Part shown: positions 36,909-45,720 of the stretch, piece by piece
How positions within the stretch are numbered: the first letter of the stretch is position 1
Layout: each line of letters starts with the position of its first letter
Origin: Bacillota bacterium
GTDB taxonomy: Bacteria; Bacillota; Clostridia; Acetivibrionales; DSM-1351
Reading direction: 5' to 3'
Length of the DNA stretch: 64,000 bases
Assembly: GCA_023390335.1 (NCBI GenBank)
Contig: JAEWCZ010000044.1
Coordinates: 1 to 64,000 of the forward strand
The notes under the pieces: generated by a model
Database searches by the model: none
What the model saw: only the letters and a program-made list of their open reading frames with translations
What the model was told of the DNA's origin: nothing
Translations under genes and position numbers: made by a program

Positions 36909-38699
36909 CTAACAATTTATTCTTGAAAGTATCAATTCTACCAATTGACGAATGGTTGACCCATTTACCAGAAAGTCCATCAAAGTGATTTGCGTATTAT
37001 AGGTTTTATTTATCTTTGAAATGATCAGCGTTGCGATCAGAGAATGCCCCCCAAGATCTAAAAACTCATCATCCAACTGTATGTCGTCTATCATAAGATA
37101 TTCGTTCCAAATACCAATAAGCTCTAGCTCCAGTTCTGTATTCCCTATTCCCTCTTTAACTTTCCCTTCTCTTGTAAGCTTGAAATCCAGTTGTTTGAGA
37201 GCATTTCTATCAATCTTGTTATTAGGCGTTAATGGGAATTGATCCACGTGAATAAAATATGAAGGAATCATATAATAGGGAAGGTGCTCTGCCAGAGTCT
37301 CCTTCAAAAGATTGTCCGTCATATTTTCATCAACCGATGTATAGTATAAGTAAAGAGATCCAACGCCGGTTTTATCCTCTTTAACAATAGTAATCGCCTG
37401 CTTTACGTTTGGAATTGATTCAGCTACATGTTCAATTTCACCCAATTCAATTCTAAATCCCCTTACCTTAACCTGCGAATCTATCCTCCCGACGTACTCT
37501 AAGACACCATCCACCCATCTGACCAAATCCCCCGTATTATACAATCTCCCATTTCCAAACGGGTTTTGAATGAATTTGCTATCCGTTAATTCACGATTAT
37601 TTAGATACCCTTTTGCAAGGCCTAATCCACCAATATATAAAATACCGGTTGTTCCATGATCTACTACCTCTAAATTCTCATCCAGGATATAAATTTGAGT
37701 ATTTAAAATTGGTTCTCCTAAACCTATTCTCAAATCCTGCCCTATCTTCATACAGGTTGACCATATCGTGGTTTCTGTCGGGCCATACATATTCCATAGG
37801 CTTGCGCACTTCGGCAACAATTCACCGGCCAATTTTTTTGATAGGGCTTCTCCTCCGCATAATACCTTCAGCTTGAGATCACCTTCCCATCCTATATCCA
37901 CCAATACCTTCCAGGTAGACGGTGTAGCCTGCATTATGCTAATATTTCTGGAGGTTAAAAAATCCTTCAGTTTTGATCCATCCCTAGCAGTCTTATAGTC
38001 CGCAATAACCAAGGTTGATCCCGTTATCAAAGGTACAAATATTTCCAAAACAGATATATCAAAAGTAAGAGTGGTAACGGATAATAATCGATCACTCGAG
38101 GAAATTCCCGGGCTTTCCTGCATAGAAACCAACAAGTTGACCACCGACTGATTCATAATTTCAACGCCTTTGGGTTTACCTGTGGAGCCCGAGGTATATA
38201 TAACATATGTCAAATCCTTAGACGATCCAACGATTTCCGTATCCATCGTATCCATCTGACTTAGTAAATCCCAATCAACATCCATGTTGATTAATTTAAT
38301 ATTTGTTGTTGCGTTCAAGTTTGAAAGGTATTTCTCCTCGGAAAAAACATAAGAAACTCCCGAATCTTGTATAATATATTCGGTTCTACTCATAGGATGT
38401 CCCGGATCCAACGGCAAATAAGCGGCCCCCATCTTTAATAAACCGAGAATAAGAATAATGGTTTCAACTTTTTTGTCTAAATAAATACCTACAAGCTCAC
38501 CCGGGCGTATTCCTATTTTCTGAAGGTACCGTACAGTCTGGTTTACTCTATCGCCAAGCTCACCGTACGTTACACTAACATCATTAAATTCAATTGCTAT
38601 ACGGGTTTGATTCTTTTTTATAGATTCATCCACCAAGTGGAAGACAGTTTCATGTTGTTTATTTACTGCCTTGATATCAGTATCCCCGCAGATTTTCAT
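36909..38699 (-). CDS. Stand-alone adenylation-carrier (A-PCP) NRPS module, predicted glycine-specific
   Basis: About 596 residues. I use ATG 38699 (MKICGDTD), 9 nt after AGAAAGGA; the ATG at 38708 abuts that site. A-domain motifs: A3 YTSGSTGKPKG, A4 TFDISVLEIF, A5 NMYGPTETTIWS, A7 YNTGDLVRW, A8 VRGFRIELGEIE and A10 NNKIDRNAL. A carrier domain follows at about 520-590 with the phosphopantetheine serine in DLGGHSLIA. There is no condensation, thioesterase or epimerase domain. Lining it up by eye with GrsA gives the specificity residues D-I-L-Q-L-G-M-I-W-K, which is almost the textbook glycine code. It would load glycine (or a close analogue) onto its own carrier arm for a trans-acting partner in this cluster. 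Confidence 0.93.
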   Translation of the reverse strand: MKICGDTDIKAVNKQHETVFHLVDESIKKNQTRIAIEFNDVSVTYGELGDRVNQTVRYLQKIGIRPGELVGIYLDKKVETIILILGLLKMGAAYLPLDPGHPMSRTEYIIQDSGVSYVFSEEKYLSNLNATTNIKLINMDVDWDLLSQMDTMDTEIVGSSKDLTYVIYTSGSTGKPKGVEIMNQSVVNLLVSMQESPGISSSDRLLSVTTLTFDISVLEIFVPLITGSTLVIADYKTARDGSKLKDFLTSRNISIMQATPSTWKVLVDIGWEGDLKLKVLCGGEALSKKLAGELLPKCASLWNMYGPTETTIWSTCMKIGQDLRIGLGEPILNTQIYILDENLEVVDHGTTGILYIGGLGLAKGYLNNRELTDSKFIQNPFGNGRLYNTGDLVRWVDGVLEYVGRIDSQVKVRGFRIELGEIEHVAESIPNVKQAITIVKEDKTGVGSLYLYYTSVDENMTDNLLKETLAEHLPYYMIPSYFIHVDQFPLTPNNKIDRNALKQLDFKLTREGKVKEGIGNTELELELIGIWNEYLMIDDIQLDDEFLDLGGHSLIATLIISKINKTYNTQITLMDFLVNGSTIRQLVELILSRINC

Positions 38700-38714
38700 A
38701 CTTATCATTCCTTT

Positions 38715-39713
38715 CTAAGCCTTTATATTTTCCATTACAAAGTTGTGAAATCCCATTTTGAATTTGTTATAATAAATATCCAATAACTCCATGTGTTTTA
38801 AATATTCTTCGAAGTATTTTTTGCTATTGTTTTTAAGACAGAAGATGAGAATACTATTTGATGCTTTATTAATTTCATTGACCATAAATGATTTAATTTC
38901 TTCCGTTTCGGAATCAAGGTGAATATTGCAACGATGCATCGCTTGAATACATTCTAAAATGGGATTGACTTGCTCCTGGATTTGCCTTATAAACTGTGGG
39001 TAGATATTTCTGGGTATACCGTTTGCAATATATTCGTCAACTTTGTGTCTATGATAGGTGATCGTATCTTTTATTACCATATCTATCTGATTTTGTTGTT
39101 CAAGCAACTTATTAAAATAATCTTTATTCACCTCAAGGAGCTTCACAATTTCAGTAATAATCTTATTAGGATTATTCTGGCCTATTAAACTGATAAGCTC
39201 CGAGTTTTTCACCTTGTAAACGCCGACAGTACCATCTTGTATATCCAGTACTTGACTTAAATAATCCAAGCTCTCTTTCGATTGTAATTTGGGGTCGATA
39301 TTTGCTAGCTTTGTAACTACAATGAAATCTTCTTTCATTTCATCTATCAGTATATACGAATAGTATGAAAACCTTTCCTTTTCATCGGGATATATAAATT
39401 GAGTATCAACAAGCATTTTGTGACCTGCTGCCGCTGTTTCATTGAATGTTTCCCGGAGACACTTTGGCTTAACCCGACAAAATTCTATGAGTCCGTTTTT
39501 ATATAAAAATAGTTTAAGTAAATTACTGTTGCTTTCCAGTACTTCATCGGTCCGTCTCATTCCCAAATACCGGTCTATAAATAGCAGTTCAAAATTTACT
39601 ACATGATATAATTCACTATATATATAATCTAAATATCCGTCCAAACAACTGAATTGGCAATATTTTGTAAGCTTACTATTGTTTTTGATATCATCTACAA
39701 TATTATTCATCAT
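38715..39713 (-). CDS. Cluster protein of unknown function, paralogue of the gene at 40089
   Basis: 332 residues, no signal peptide or membrane segments, rich in helices in the C-terminal half. I do not recognise the family. Its N-terminal half lines up by eye with the 356-residue gene at 40089: NFELLFIDRYLGMRRTDE against YLFYLDRFFGWKKGDG, and AAGHKMLVDTQFIYP against SGNKVLIPLWMKYNG. Both are followed by a beta-strand stretch and a helical C-terminus. It sits between the carrier protein gene and the A-PCP gene, so an interaction with carrier-bound intermediates (condensation-like or a maturation step) is conceivable but not shown. ATG ATG at the start makes the exact start ambiguous by one codon. 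Confidence 0.8.
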   Translation of the reverse strand: MMNNIVDDIKNNSKLTKYCQFSCLDGYLDYIYSELYHVVNFELLFIDRYLGMRRTDEVLESNSNLLKLFLYKNGLIEFCRVKPKCLRETFNETAAAGHKMLVDTQFIYPDEKERFSYYSYILIDEMKEDFIVVTKLANIDPKLQSKESLDYLSQVLDIQDGTVGVYKVKNSELISLIGQNNPNKIITEIVKLLEVNKDYFNKLLEQQNQIDMVIKDTITYHRHKVDEYIANGIPRNIYPQFIRQIQEQVNPILECIQAMHRCNIHLDSETEEIKSFMVNEINKASNSILIFCLKNNSKKYFEEYLKHMELLDIYYNKFKMGFHNFVMENIKA

Positions 39714-39755
39714 CTAGCTTGATCCTCCCAAAACTTTCATAGAATCCCTCCCGTT

Positions 39756-40019
39756 TCATGAATTCGTATGAATAAACTCAATTATCTTTCTCGGAGTTGA
39801 AATTTGTTCCAGATCCAGTTTCTCATAATCGAGTTGGATCTTTAGCATTTCTTCAAGGTTAAAGAATATTTTAATAATTTCAAGAGAATCAACCCCTAAT
39901 TGACTGATACTTACATCGGCCAATGTGTCATAACTGCTTTTTAAGGCTTCCAGCGTTTGATCCGATACGATATTACGGAACACAAAATCTAAATTTTTTT
40001 CAATTTCGCTCTTGTCCAT
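39756..40019 (-). CDS. Acyl/peptidyl carrier protein
   Basis: 87 residues, four-helix carrier fold. The attachment serine is Ser45 in QLGVDSLEIIKIFF, an ACP/PCP-type GxDS motif. It needs a phosphopantetheinyl transferase, which is not in the window. Together with the PCP fused to the adenylation domain, the cluster has two carrier sites, which suggests transfer of an activated unit from one to the other or joining of two loaded units. It lies between the two related unknown genes. Confidence 0.9.
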   Translation of the reverse strand: MDKSEIEKNLDFVFRNIVSDQTLEALKSSYDTLADVSISQLGVDSLEIIKIFFNLEEMLKIQLDYEKLDLEQISTPRKIIEFIHTNS

Positions 40020-40088
40020 ATTAATACTTGTATGATGCAGTGATAACTAAGCGCATCAATACCTTCCCTTCTAAATTTTAAATGTTTT

Positions 40089-41147
40089 TTATTTCTTGCC
40101 TTCTATAGATAGCATACACTTGCAAAATTGATAATTTATCTGTTGGTATTCAGGTAATTCATCATATAACTTATCTATGATTTTCATATAAAGTTCATAT
40201 GATTTTTTGTCCTGACGTTGAAACAAAAGGCTCGCAAATTTAAGGACTTCAGCTAATATATTGTCTATTTTATTGACATTTTCACTGATATGTTCAATAA
40301 GATCAATTGGAATGTATCTTTTTACTTCTCCATGAACTAATACATATTTTAACAACAACTGAATTGGCCGGATCATGTTATTAATACGTAAATATAAAAA
40401 TCTTAACTGCTTTCTCCTGTTTTGCAAAGTTTCTTTTAATATGTGATCTTGGTTTGTTTTTAAATGAATAATAAAGTTCTCAAAGCCGCTTAAATCGAAT
40501 AATATTTCTTTATCTGCCTTAAGAATTTTGTTTTCCTTATATTGATAATTAAATATTGAATTAAATATATATTGATATGCTTGTGTGAAATCCATCTTTG
40601 CTAATTGATCAATATGTCTATTATTTTTAACGACATCGATATGTACCCTACCATCTTCATTTACAGCTAGTTTTGACAGGAACTCGTCTTTTGTAAACTT
40701 CTCGCAGCATTTTCGATTCACCGACGAATGCTTCGTGTAATATACATGATACTCTTGATCCATTCCCTCCAGGATCACGGGAGTTATATAAAGCTCACCG
40801 TCACCGTTATATTTCATCCATAGCGGAATTAAAACCTTATTACCACTTTGAAAAATTTCATATAGCGAGCTAGCGACTTCCTCTTTCGGCAATGCCTTAT
40901 TTTCCAATATTTCATGATGAATAAAGTCCCCGAAGCCATTGACGGCCGGCATCATCTCTTCTCCACCATCCCCTTTTTTCCAGCCGAAGAAACGGTCTAA
41001 ATAGAATAGATAAAATAAATCTATTTTATTGTAATATTTAAATAAATAATAAAATGAACGTTCACTACATGCATAGCTCATTACCTCTTTTTGTTCTTCT
41101 TCCGTGATTTCAAAACATGGAAATACTCGTATATTATGTTTGTTCAA
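40089..41147 (-). CDS. Cluster protein of unknown function, paralogue of the gene at 38715
   Basis: About 352 residues. The start is uncertain: GTG 41159 overlaps a possible site (AAAGGTGG), so TTG 41147 (NKHNIRVFPCFEI) is more consistent with spacing. Aromatic-rich N-terminal half (FYYLFKYYNKIDLFYLFYLDRFFGWKKGDGG), a middle with YITPVILEGMDQEYHVYYTKHSS, and a helical C-terminal half with a cysteine near the end. No known catalytic motif is seen. It follows the DUF89 gene by 32 bp and precedes the carrier protein. The pair of divergent paralogues around a carrier gene is a distinctive mark of this cluster. Confidence 0.75.
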   Translation of the reverse strand: MNKHNIRVFPCFEITEEEQKEVMSYACSERSFYYLFKYYNKIDLFYLFYLDRFFGWKKGDGGEEMMPAVNGFGDFIHHEILENKALPKEEVASSLYEIFQSGNKVLIPLWMKYNGDGELYITPVILEGMDQEYHVYYTKHSSVNRKCCEKFTKDEFLSKLAVNEDGRVHIDVVKNNRHIDQLAKMDFTQAYQYIFNSIFNYQYKENKILKADKEILFDLSGFENFIIHLKTNQDHILKETLQNRRKQLRFLYLRINNMIRPIQLLLKYVLVHGEVKRYIPIDLIEHISENVNKIDNILAEVLKFASLLFQRQDKKSYELYMKIIDKLYDELPEYQQINYQFCKCMLSIEGKK

Positions 41148-41179
41148 TATACTAGCCACCTTTCAAGTCAATTCTGCCA

Positions 41180-42055
41180 TCATCCAATGGTATTTTTTAC
41201 ACAAAAAAGTCCATATTTGTCCGTATGGAAAATACTCTGTATAACCTCACATTTTGCCATGAATAAGAAAAACATATGCTCTCTTTCGAGGGAAGAAAGG
41301 CTTTCGTAATTTCCTTGACCTTTAGATAGGATGACATCACATTTCTCAAATTTGTCCTTCAAATCTTGGCTGGCCGTACTTAATAGTATGCCCGGTGCCG
41401 AATCTCCGCTATGTATAATACTGGCATAACTATCCATGCCTATCATATGAGCATCTTCCATTGTCACATCATTTAATACAGGAAATCCTCTAACTACATA
41501 GTATACTTTGATTTGTGGGAATACTCGTTTGATCTGAGAAATAAAAACCCTGTCAAGAACACATTCTCCACAATTATCCCCAATATATAAGCATGTCCCA
41601 GCTGAACTTAAAACTTCAAAGAACTCATTACTATCGTCTACCACAAAATCTATATTATGAACATTGTTTATTAAACTGAGAACTTCTTCACAGCTCACAT
41701 TTTCCTTCGCTGCAAAATCGATCATATTACCGATAATGGAGATTTTTAATGAAGTCAAAAGCTTATTTTCCGAGGTATTGATGATTTTTTCAATATCATC
41801 CATGATATTGAGTAGGTCAATATTATTTTGTCGTTTTATTTCGTGGTATGGATCATGCACATTTAACATGCCAGTTATAATACTCCATGTATTCCTCATT
41901 ATTTCCGGATTACACTTTTCAAAGTCGGCCATAGACAGGCTTTTTAATACTTCTTTCACAACAGCCTCTTGTAATTTTGAATCGATGCCAAGCCTGTTTG
42001 TAATTGTAATCGCTTGTTTCAGGTTACAAGACAAACAGTTTACATTTAATTTCAT
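41180..42055 (-). CDS. DUF89/ARMT1-like metal-dependent phosphatase family protein
   Basis: About 291 residues. The start is ATG 42055 (MKLNVNCLSCNLKQ), with AAAGGGAG 5 nt upstream, and it overlaps the ThiF-like stop by 4 bp. The N-terminal CLSC pair and helical bundle plus the motif YIGDNCGECVLDR (family consensus DNAGE, metal binding) place it in DUF89, whose members include damage-control phosphatases acting on sugar phosphates and related metabolites. Here the usual Ala is Cys, giving DNCGEC, so extra cysteines sit at the metal site. Its role in the pathway is unknown: it may dephosphorylate an intermediate or repair a by-product. Confidence 0.82.
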   Translation of the reverse strand: MKLNVNCLSCNLKQAITITNRLGIDSKLQEAVVKEVLKSLSMADFEKCNPEIMRNTWSIITGMLNVHDPYHEIKRQNNIDLLNIMDDIEKIINTSENKLLTSLKISIIGNMIDFAAKENVSCEEVLSLINNVHNIDFVVDDSNEFFEVLSSAGTCLYIGDNCGECVLDRVFISQIKRVFPQIKVYYVVRGFPVLNDVTMEDAHMIGMDSYASIIHSGDSAPGILLSTASQDLKDKFEKCDVILSKGQGNYESLSSLEREHMFFLFMAKCEVIQSIFHTDKYGLFCVKNTIG

Positions 42056-42789
42056 AACAACTCCCTTTGATGCTCTCCACATATTCTGCAGTTATCATTC
42101 TTACTTATTTTGATTTGTTGGAATTTATCATTGAACCCGTTAAAATTAAGTAATGTATCCTGTACATTTAAGCCAAGAATTATCTTAATTGTCTGTAGCG
42201 CCTGTAAGCTTCCTATCATCCCTGCTACTGCTCCTATTACTCCATTTTCTGTTTTTTCAACAGCATTATACGGATAAATGCATTCATAACATGCCGATGC
42301 ATTAGGCATATAAACACATACCTGTCCTTCAAAATCTTTAATACTTCCAAAAACAGCTGGCTTTTTGTTTTTTACACAGACCTTATTAATCATATATTTT
42401 GTTTCCGCATTATCCACTGCTTCCACGACGACATCATAATGATTAATTATATTTTGCAGTTGCTCTTCTCTAACCTCCATATTGTAATCAACAACTTTGC
42501 AGGCAGTATTTAACTGCTGAATTTTTTCTTTTGCCCGATCGACTTTCATCTTACCTATATCAAAAGTACTGTATAAAACTTGTCGGTTTAGATTACTTTC
42601 ATCCACCACATCGTAATCAATAATCCCAATATTTTGGATTCCTGCCGCGCTTAAGTAAAGCAATATCGGTGAGCCTAAGCCTCCGGCTCCCACGACCAGT
42701 ACTTTCGCATTGCGGAGCTTGTTCTGTCCATCTATTCCAACTTGTTTGATGATCTGTTGTCTTTTATATCTTACGGATTCGTTAACCAT
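42052..42789 (-). CDS. ThiF/MoeB-like E1 adenylyltransferase for the ThiS-like carrier
   Basis: 245 residues. Nucleotide-binding GAGGLGSP at 34-41, then IDYDVVDESNLNRQVLY, and zinc cysteines in CYEC and CRIC, all as in MoeB/ThiF/HesA. It should adenylate the C-terminal glycine of the small GG-ending protein encoded immediately upstream (1 bp away), preparing it to accept sulfur. The segment corresponding to the E1 active-site region reads ENGVIGAVAGMIGSLQA without cysteine, as in the MoeB class where no thioester is formed. It overlaps the DUF89 gene by 4 bp. The tight packing of carrier, E1 and DUF89 points to one functional unit. Confidence 0.93.
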   Translation of the reverse strand: MVNESVRYKRQQIIKQVGIDGQNKLRNAKVLVVGAGGLGSPILLYLSAAGIQNIGIIDYDVVDESNLNRQVLYSTFDIGKMKVDRAKEKIQQLNTACKVVDYNMEVREEQLQNIINHYDVVVEAVDNAETKYMINKVCVKNKKPAVFGSIKDFEGQVCVYMPNASACYECIYPYNAVEKTENGVIGAVAGMIGSLQALQTIKIILGLNVQDTLLNFNGFNDKFQQIKISKNDNCRICGEHQRELL

Positions 42790-42790
42790 T

Positions 42791-43060
42791 TTAGCCCCCC
42801 GTAATCTGAACTAATAATACCAGTTCATCATTCTCGCTGATGATTCTGTCATATTCAGTAGAATTAAGCAACTTGCCATTTAATATAAACCTAATATGTT
42901 TTTTAAACTGCATGTTTTCCGGATCGAGTATATACTCAGAAAACGAAACCTGCTCCTCTGTTAGATTACTTTTTAAATCATTGATACATTTTATATTGGC
43001 TTCAATGTAATCTTGTTTAAATTCATCATGTAAAAAACTTGGTAATTCAATTTTAACCAT
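42791..43060 (-). CDS. ThiS/MoaD-like ubiquitin-fold sulfur carrier ending in GG
   Basis: About 89 residues, starting at one of two adjacent ATGs (43063/43060) after GAGGAGG. Small protein opening VKIELPSFLHDEF, with FILNGKLLN in the middle and ending LVLLVQITGG. The exposed C-terminal di-glycine and the beta-grasp-like pattern are the hallmark of ThiS, MoaD, CysO and related sulfur carriers. It is expected to be adenylated by the adjacent ThiF-like enzyme and turned into a thiocarboxylate that gives sulfur to the product or an intermediate. The GG is already terminal, so no processing protease is needed to expose it. Confidence 0.88.
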   Translation of the reverse strand: MVKIELPSFLHDEFKQDYIEANIKCINDLKSNLTEEQVSFSEYILDPENMQFKKHIRFILNGKLLNSTEYDRIISENDELVLLVQITGG

Positions 43061-43096
43061 CATATCCTCCTCATTTTTGTAAACCGCTGATGATGA

Positions 43097-43810
43097 TCAT
43101 ACGGTTTCGTTTTTATTTAATCTATTAACAATTCGAAATCCAAGATCTTTTGCTTTGAAATCAATAGGTTCTTTCCATCTGAAATTACTTCTGCACATTT
43201 CTGTAAACGAATAATAGCTGCCACCCCTGCACACCTTCATGCAATTATCCTCCATACATAATGGATTAATTGTATTTTTTTCGAAATAGAAAGTCTTACT
43301 ATAGAAGTCGCTACACCATTCCCAAACGTTTCCAAGCATATCAAAAAGGCCAAAAGTATTCGGTTTTAGTTCAGCTACCTCATGTAGATTACTTTTTGAA
43401 TTCGTACTAAACCAGCAATAGTTATGAAGCTCAAGTTCATCACAAAACCAGTTGTCCTTTGAATGTGCTCTGCATGAATACTCCCATTCTGCCTCCGTTG
43501 GAAGATAGTAACCCAGCCACCTGCAAAAACCGTTGGCATCATTCCAAGTTATATTGGTTGCGGGAAATCTACAATTTTTCACTTCATAGCTGGGATCATA
43601 AAGGTTATACATTTCTTCCGTTATTGTAATACTGCTTATTTTAAAATCATCTACAAATACAGTATGTAATGGTCTTTCACCTATGAAGCAATACTTTGAA
43701 TGATCTGGTGTTCCCATTTCAAAATACCCACCTTTTATATCTACCCAGTATTTTTCTATGAGTCTCTTACATTTCTGCCTATTTTCCGAATAGTCAATAT
43801 CCTCATTCAT
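43097..43810 (-). CDS. SUMF1/formylglycine-generating-enzyme fold protein
   Basis: 237 residues. Family signatures: GGYFEMGTPDHSK, ERPLHTVFVDDF, NITWNDANGFCRWLGYYLPTEAEWEYSCRA, MLGNVWEWCSDFY and a C-terminal CRGGSYYSFTEMCRSNFRW...GFRIVNR. In true formylglycine-generating enzymes two cysteines flank RGGS with a spacing of about five; here the first position is not Cys and only the MCRS one remains, so a copper-type FGE reaction is doubtful. Other members of the fold are oxygenases or sulfoxide synthases (EgtB-like) or structural. A C-S or oxidative step fits a sulfur-carrier cluster but is inference. It starts 6 bp after the JAMM gene stop. Confidence 0.88.
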   Translation of the reverse strand: MNEDIDYSENRQKCKRLIEKYWVDIKGGYFEMGTPDHSKYCFIGERPLHTVFVDDFKISSITITEEMYNLYDPSYEVKNCRFPATNITWNDANGFCRWLGYYLPTEAEWEYSCRAHSKDNWFCDELELHNYCWFSTNSKSNLHEVAELKPNTFGLFDMLGNVWEWCSDFYSKTFYFEKNTINPLCMEDNCMKVCRGGSYYSFTEMCRSNFRWKEPIDFKAKDLGFRIVNRLNKNETV

Positions 43811-43815
43811 AAAGT

Positions 43816-44280
43816 TTATTCACCTCCTATGACAATAAATTGGGTTTCATTTAATGTCTCATTTTCGTCATAATAATAAATACTAATTTCAGGAAATTCA
43901 ATATTCCTTATAGAAATTATTAAATGCCATAATTTCTTTGACGGATGGAATTTTTGATCTATATTTGCAAAGATAGTTGGATGTCGCATATGGCAATGAA
44001 ATACTCCAACAACGAAAAGGTTTCTTTTCTTTATTTCGCGCTCAACCCTGTATGTTTCTATCGGGTCTGATGTGAATCCAGCAGTCTTATTATCAACATA
44101 ATACTCATCAACTTCTTCAAAGTTTATCTCGTCTCTTTTATCATTTTCAAAAAATATATAATCTACCGGATTTCCATTTTTTTTATCCGACAAAAAGAAT
44201 CCAAAAGTTTTTTTGTAATGTAATTTCTTTACGTCCTGTATAAAACTATTCAGTACTTCGTTTCTGATTTCAATTTTCAT
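43816..44280 (-). CDS. JAMM/MPN-type metalloprotease-like protein, motif partly degenerate
   Basis: About 154 residues. The start is ATG 44280 (MKIEIRNEVLNSF), 5 nt after AAAGGGGGGA; upstream in-frame codons precede the site. The metal motif reads VGVFHCHMRHPTIFANID. H-x-H and the Asp match the JAMM pattern HxHx7SxxD, but the serine position is Ala; an upstream acidic residue may complete the site. JAMM proteins next to ThiS/ThiF pairs either trim the carrier or release an amino acid from it (Mec+/CysO, QbsD types, from memory). As the carrier here already ends in GG, product release is the more likely job, if active. Confidence 0.8.
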   Translation of the reverse strand: MKIEIRNEVLNSFIQDVKKLHYKKTFGFFLSDKKNGNPVDYIFFENDKRDEINFEEVDEYYVDNKTAGFTSDPIETYRVEREIKKRNLFVVGVFHCHMRHPTIFANIDQKFHPSKKLWHLIISIRNIEFPEISIYYYDENETLNETQFIVIGGE

Positions 44281-44361
44281 TTCTATCCCCCCTTTCATTT
44301 CAAAAACTCCAATTGTTGAACGATTTTCGATCACTGGAAAGTTCAATTTAAAGGTGGATTA

Positions 44362-45720
44362 CTATGTAATCCGGTTGTATACCTTTGAATTATAAAAATG
44401 GTTAAGATTTAACACAGCTCTTACTGATTCGTCAACAAAAATGGTTATATATATCCCCAGAATATCGAATTTTAGTACAAAGATTGTTATCATAGATAAA
44501 AATACGACCATAAAAGTTCCTACTATCTGGGTGTATAACATCCATTTTGTATCTCCCCTTCCACGGATACCACTTCCTACGACTACATTAATCGATTTCG
44601 GAAAAAGTGTTATTGCCGTGAATATAAAGTAAAATGCAGCCTTCTTTACGAGTTCGGGATCAGAGCTAAAAATTCCAAGGATATGCTTTGAAAATAAAAT
44701 AAATAAAGTTGAAATTACACTGATTATGGCAAGATCATATTTAATAACAGTAGTCAATATTGCCTTTGCTCCGTTTTCGTCTTTTTCTCCGATTTTATGA
44801 CCGATTAGTGTCAGCGCGGCTTTCGACATGCCATTATATATAACATAAACGACCATTTCAATTCCATAGGTAAGTGTATAGATACCTACTGCTAAATAGT
44901 TCAAACTATTTAACATCCTGATTAAAGTTAAATTGCCTATGTACCATATAAATGTTTCCGTTCCAGTCGGTATACCTATCTTTGCCATTTCTTTATATCT
45001 AATGAATTTTGGTTTTAGAAAATCAGCTATTTTAAATTTATAGGGTAATTTCTTTGAAGTAAATACATAAGTGATTAAGAGAAGGGTTGCAAATATATTT
45101 GAACTCGCCGTAGAAATCGCTGCACCGTATACCCCTTTTGCCGAAAAGCCCAGGTGACCGAATATCAATACCCAATCTAAAAAAATATTAAGTACTACCT
45201 TACAAATTCCGGCATACATAATAGGTTTTGTCAGTCCGATCCCCTGCAGCATAGATTGTATAGACATATCAATTCCATAAGTAAAAAGATAAATCGATAA
45301 TATCTTAACATAACTTGTACAATATCCTATCAAACTGCTGTCTACGCCCATAAAACTAAATATTGAATGGGCAAAAATATTCCAAAACAGAAGAATAGCC
45401 ATACATAACAAATAATTATAAAATATTGCCGTGGTAAAAAAGGCTTTAATTTCGTTGGTTTTTTTAGCGCCGGTTTTATGTGCGATGGTTACGGTAACCC
45501 CCGTAGAGACAGCAAGTAATACTGCCACAGTCGCATTATAGGGAAAAATCGTATTGCCGATTGCGGAAAGATATTCACTTTTCAGATTTCCTAAAAAACC
45601 TCTGTTAATCAATGTTTGAATTTGTGATACCGTACCTTGAATAATAAAAGGTATAGCTAGTGTCATTATAGATTTCAAATATGTATTTTTCTCTTTCACA
45701 ATCATATCGTTGCTCAACAT
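44362..45720 (-). CDS. MATE-family efflux transporter
   Basis: About 452 residues; ATG 45720 (MLSNDMIVKEKNTYL) with GAGGATTTTT upstream, preferred to the TTG at 45750. Twelve hydrophobic segments in two bundles, beginning SIMTLAIPFIIQGTVSQIQTLINRGFLG, where MATE proteins usually have the D/N-rich first helix. It should export cationic or glycosylated small molecules in exchange for Na+ or H+. It is the first gene of the biosynthetic operon, so it is a likely product exporter and self-resistance factor. Confidence 0.92.
   Translation of the reverse strand: MLSNDMIVKEKNTYLKSIMTLAIPFIIQGTVSQIQTLINRGFLGNLKSEYLSAIGNTIFPYNATVAVLLAVSTGVTVTIAHKTGAKKTNEIKAFFTTAIFYNYLLCMAILLFWNIFAHSIFSFMGVDSSLIGYCTSYVKILSIYLFTYGIDMSIQSMLQGIGLTKPIMYAGICKVVLNIFLDWVLIFGHLGFSAKGVYGAAISTASSNIFATLLLITYVFTSKKLPYKFKIADFLKPKFIRYKEMAKIGIPTGTETFIWYIGNLTLIRMLNSLNYLAVGIYTLTYGIEMVVYVIYNGMSKAALTLIGHKIGEKDENGAKAILTTVIKYDLAIISVISTLFILFSKHILGIFSSDPELVKKAAFYFIFTAITLFPKSINVVVGSGIRGRGDTKWMLYTQIVGTFMVVFLSMITIFVLKFDILGIYITIFVDESVRAVLNLNHFYNSKVYNRIT

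Noticed and set aside
43097..43810. Active formylglycine-generating enzyme for a sulfatase
   Set aside because: Only one of the two catalytic cysteines is present and no sulfatase gene is seen in the window.
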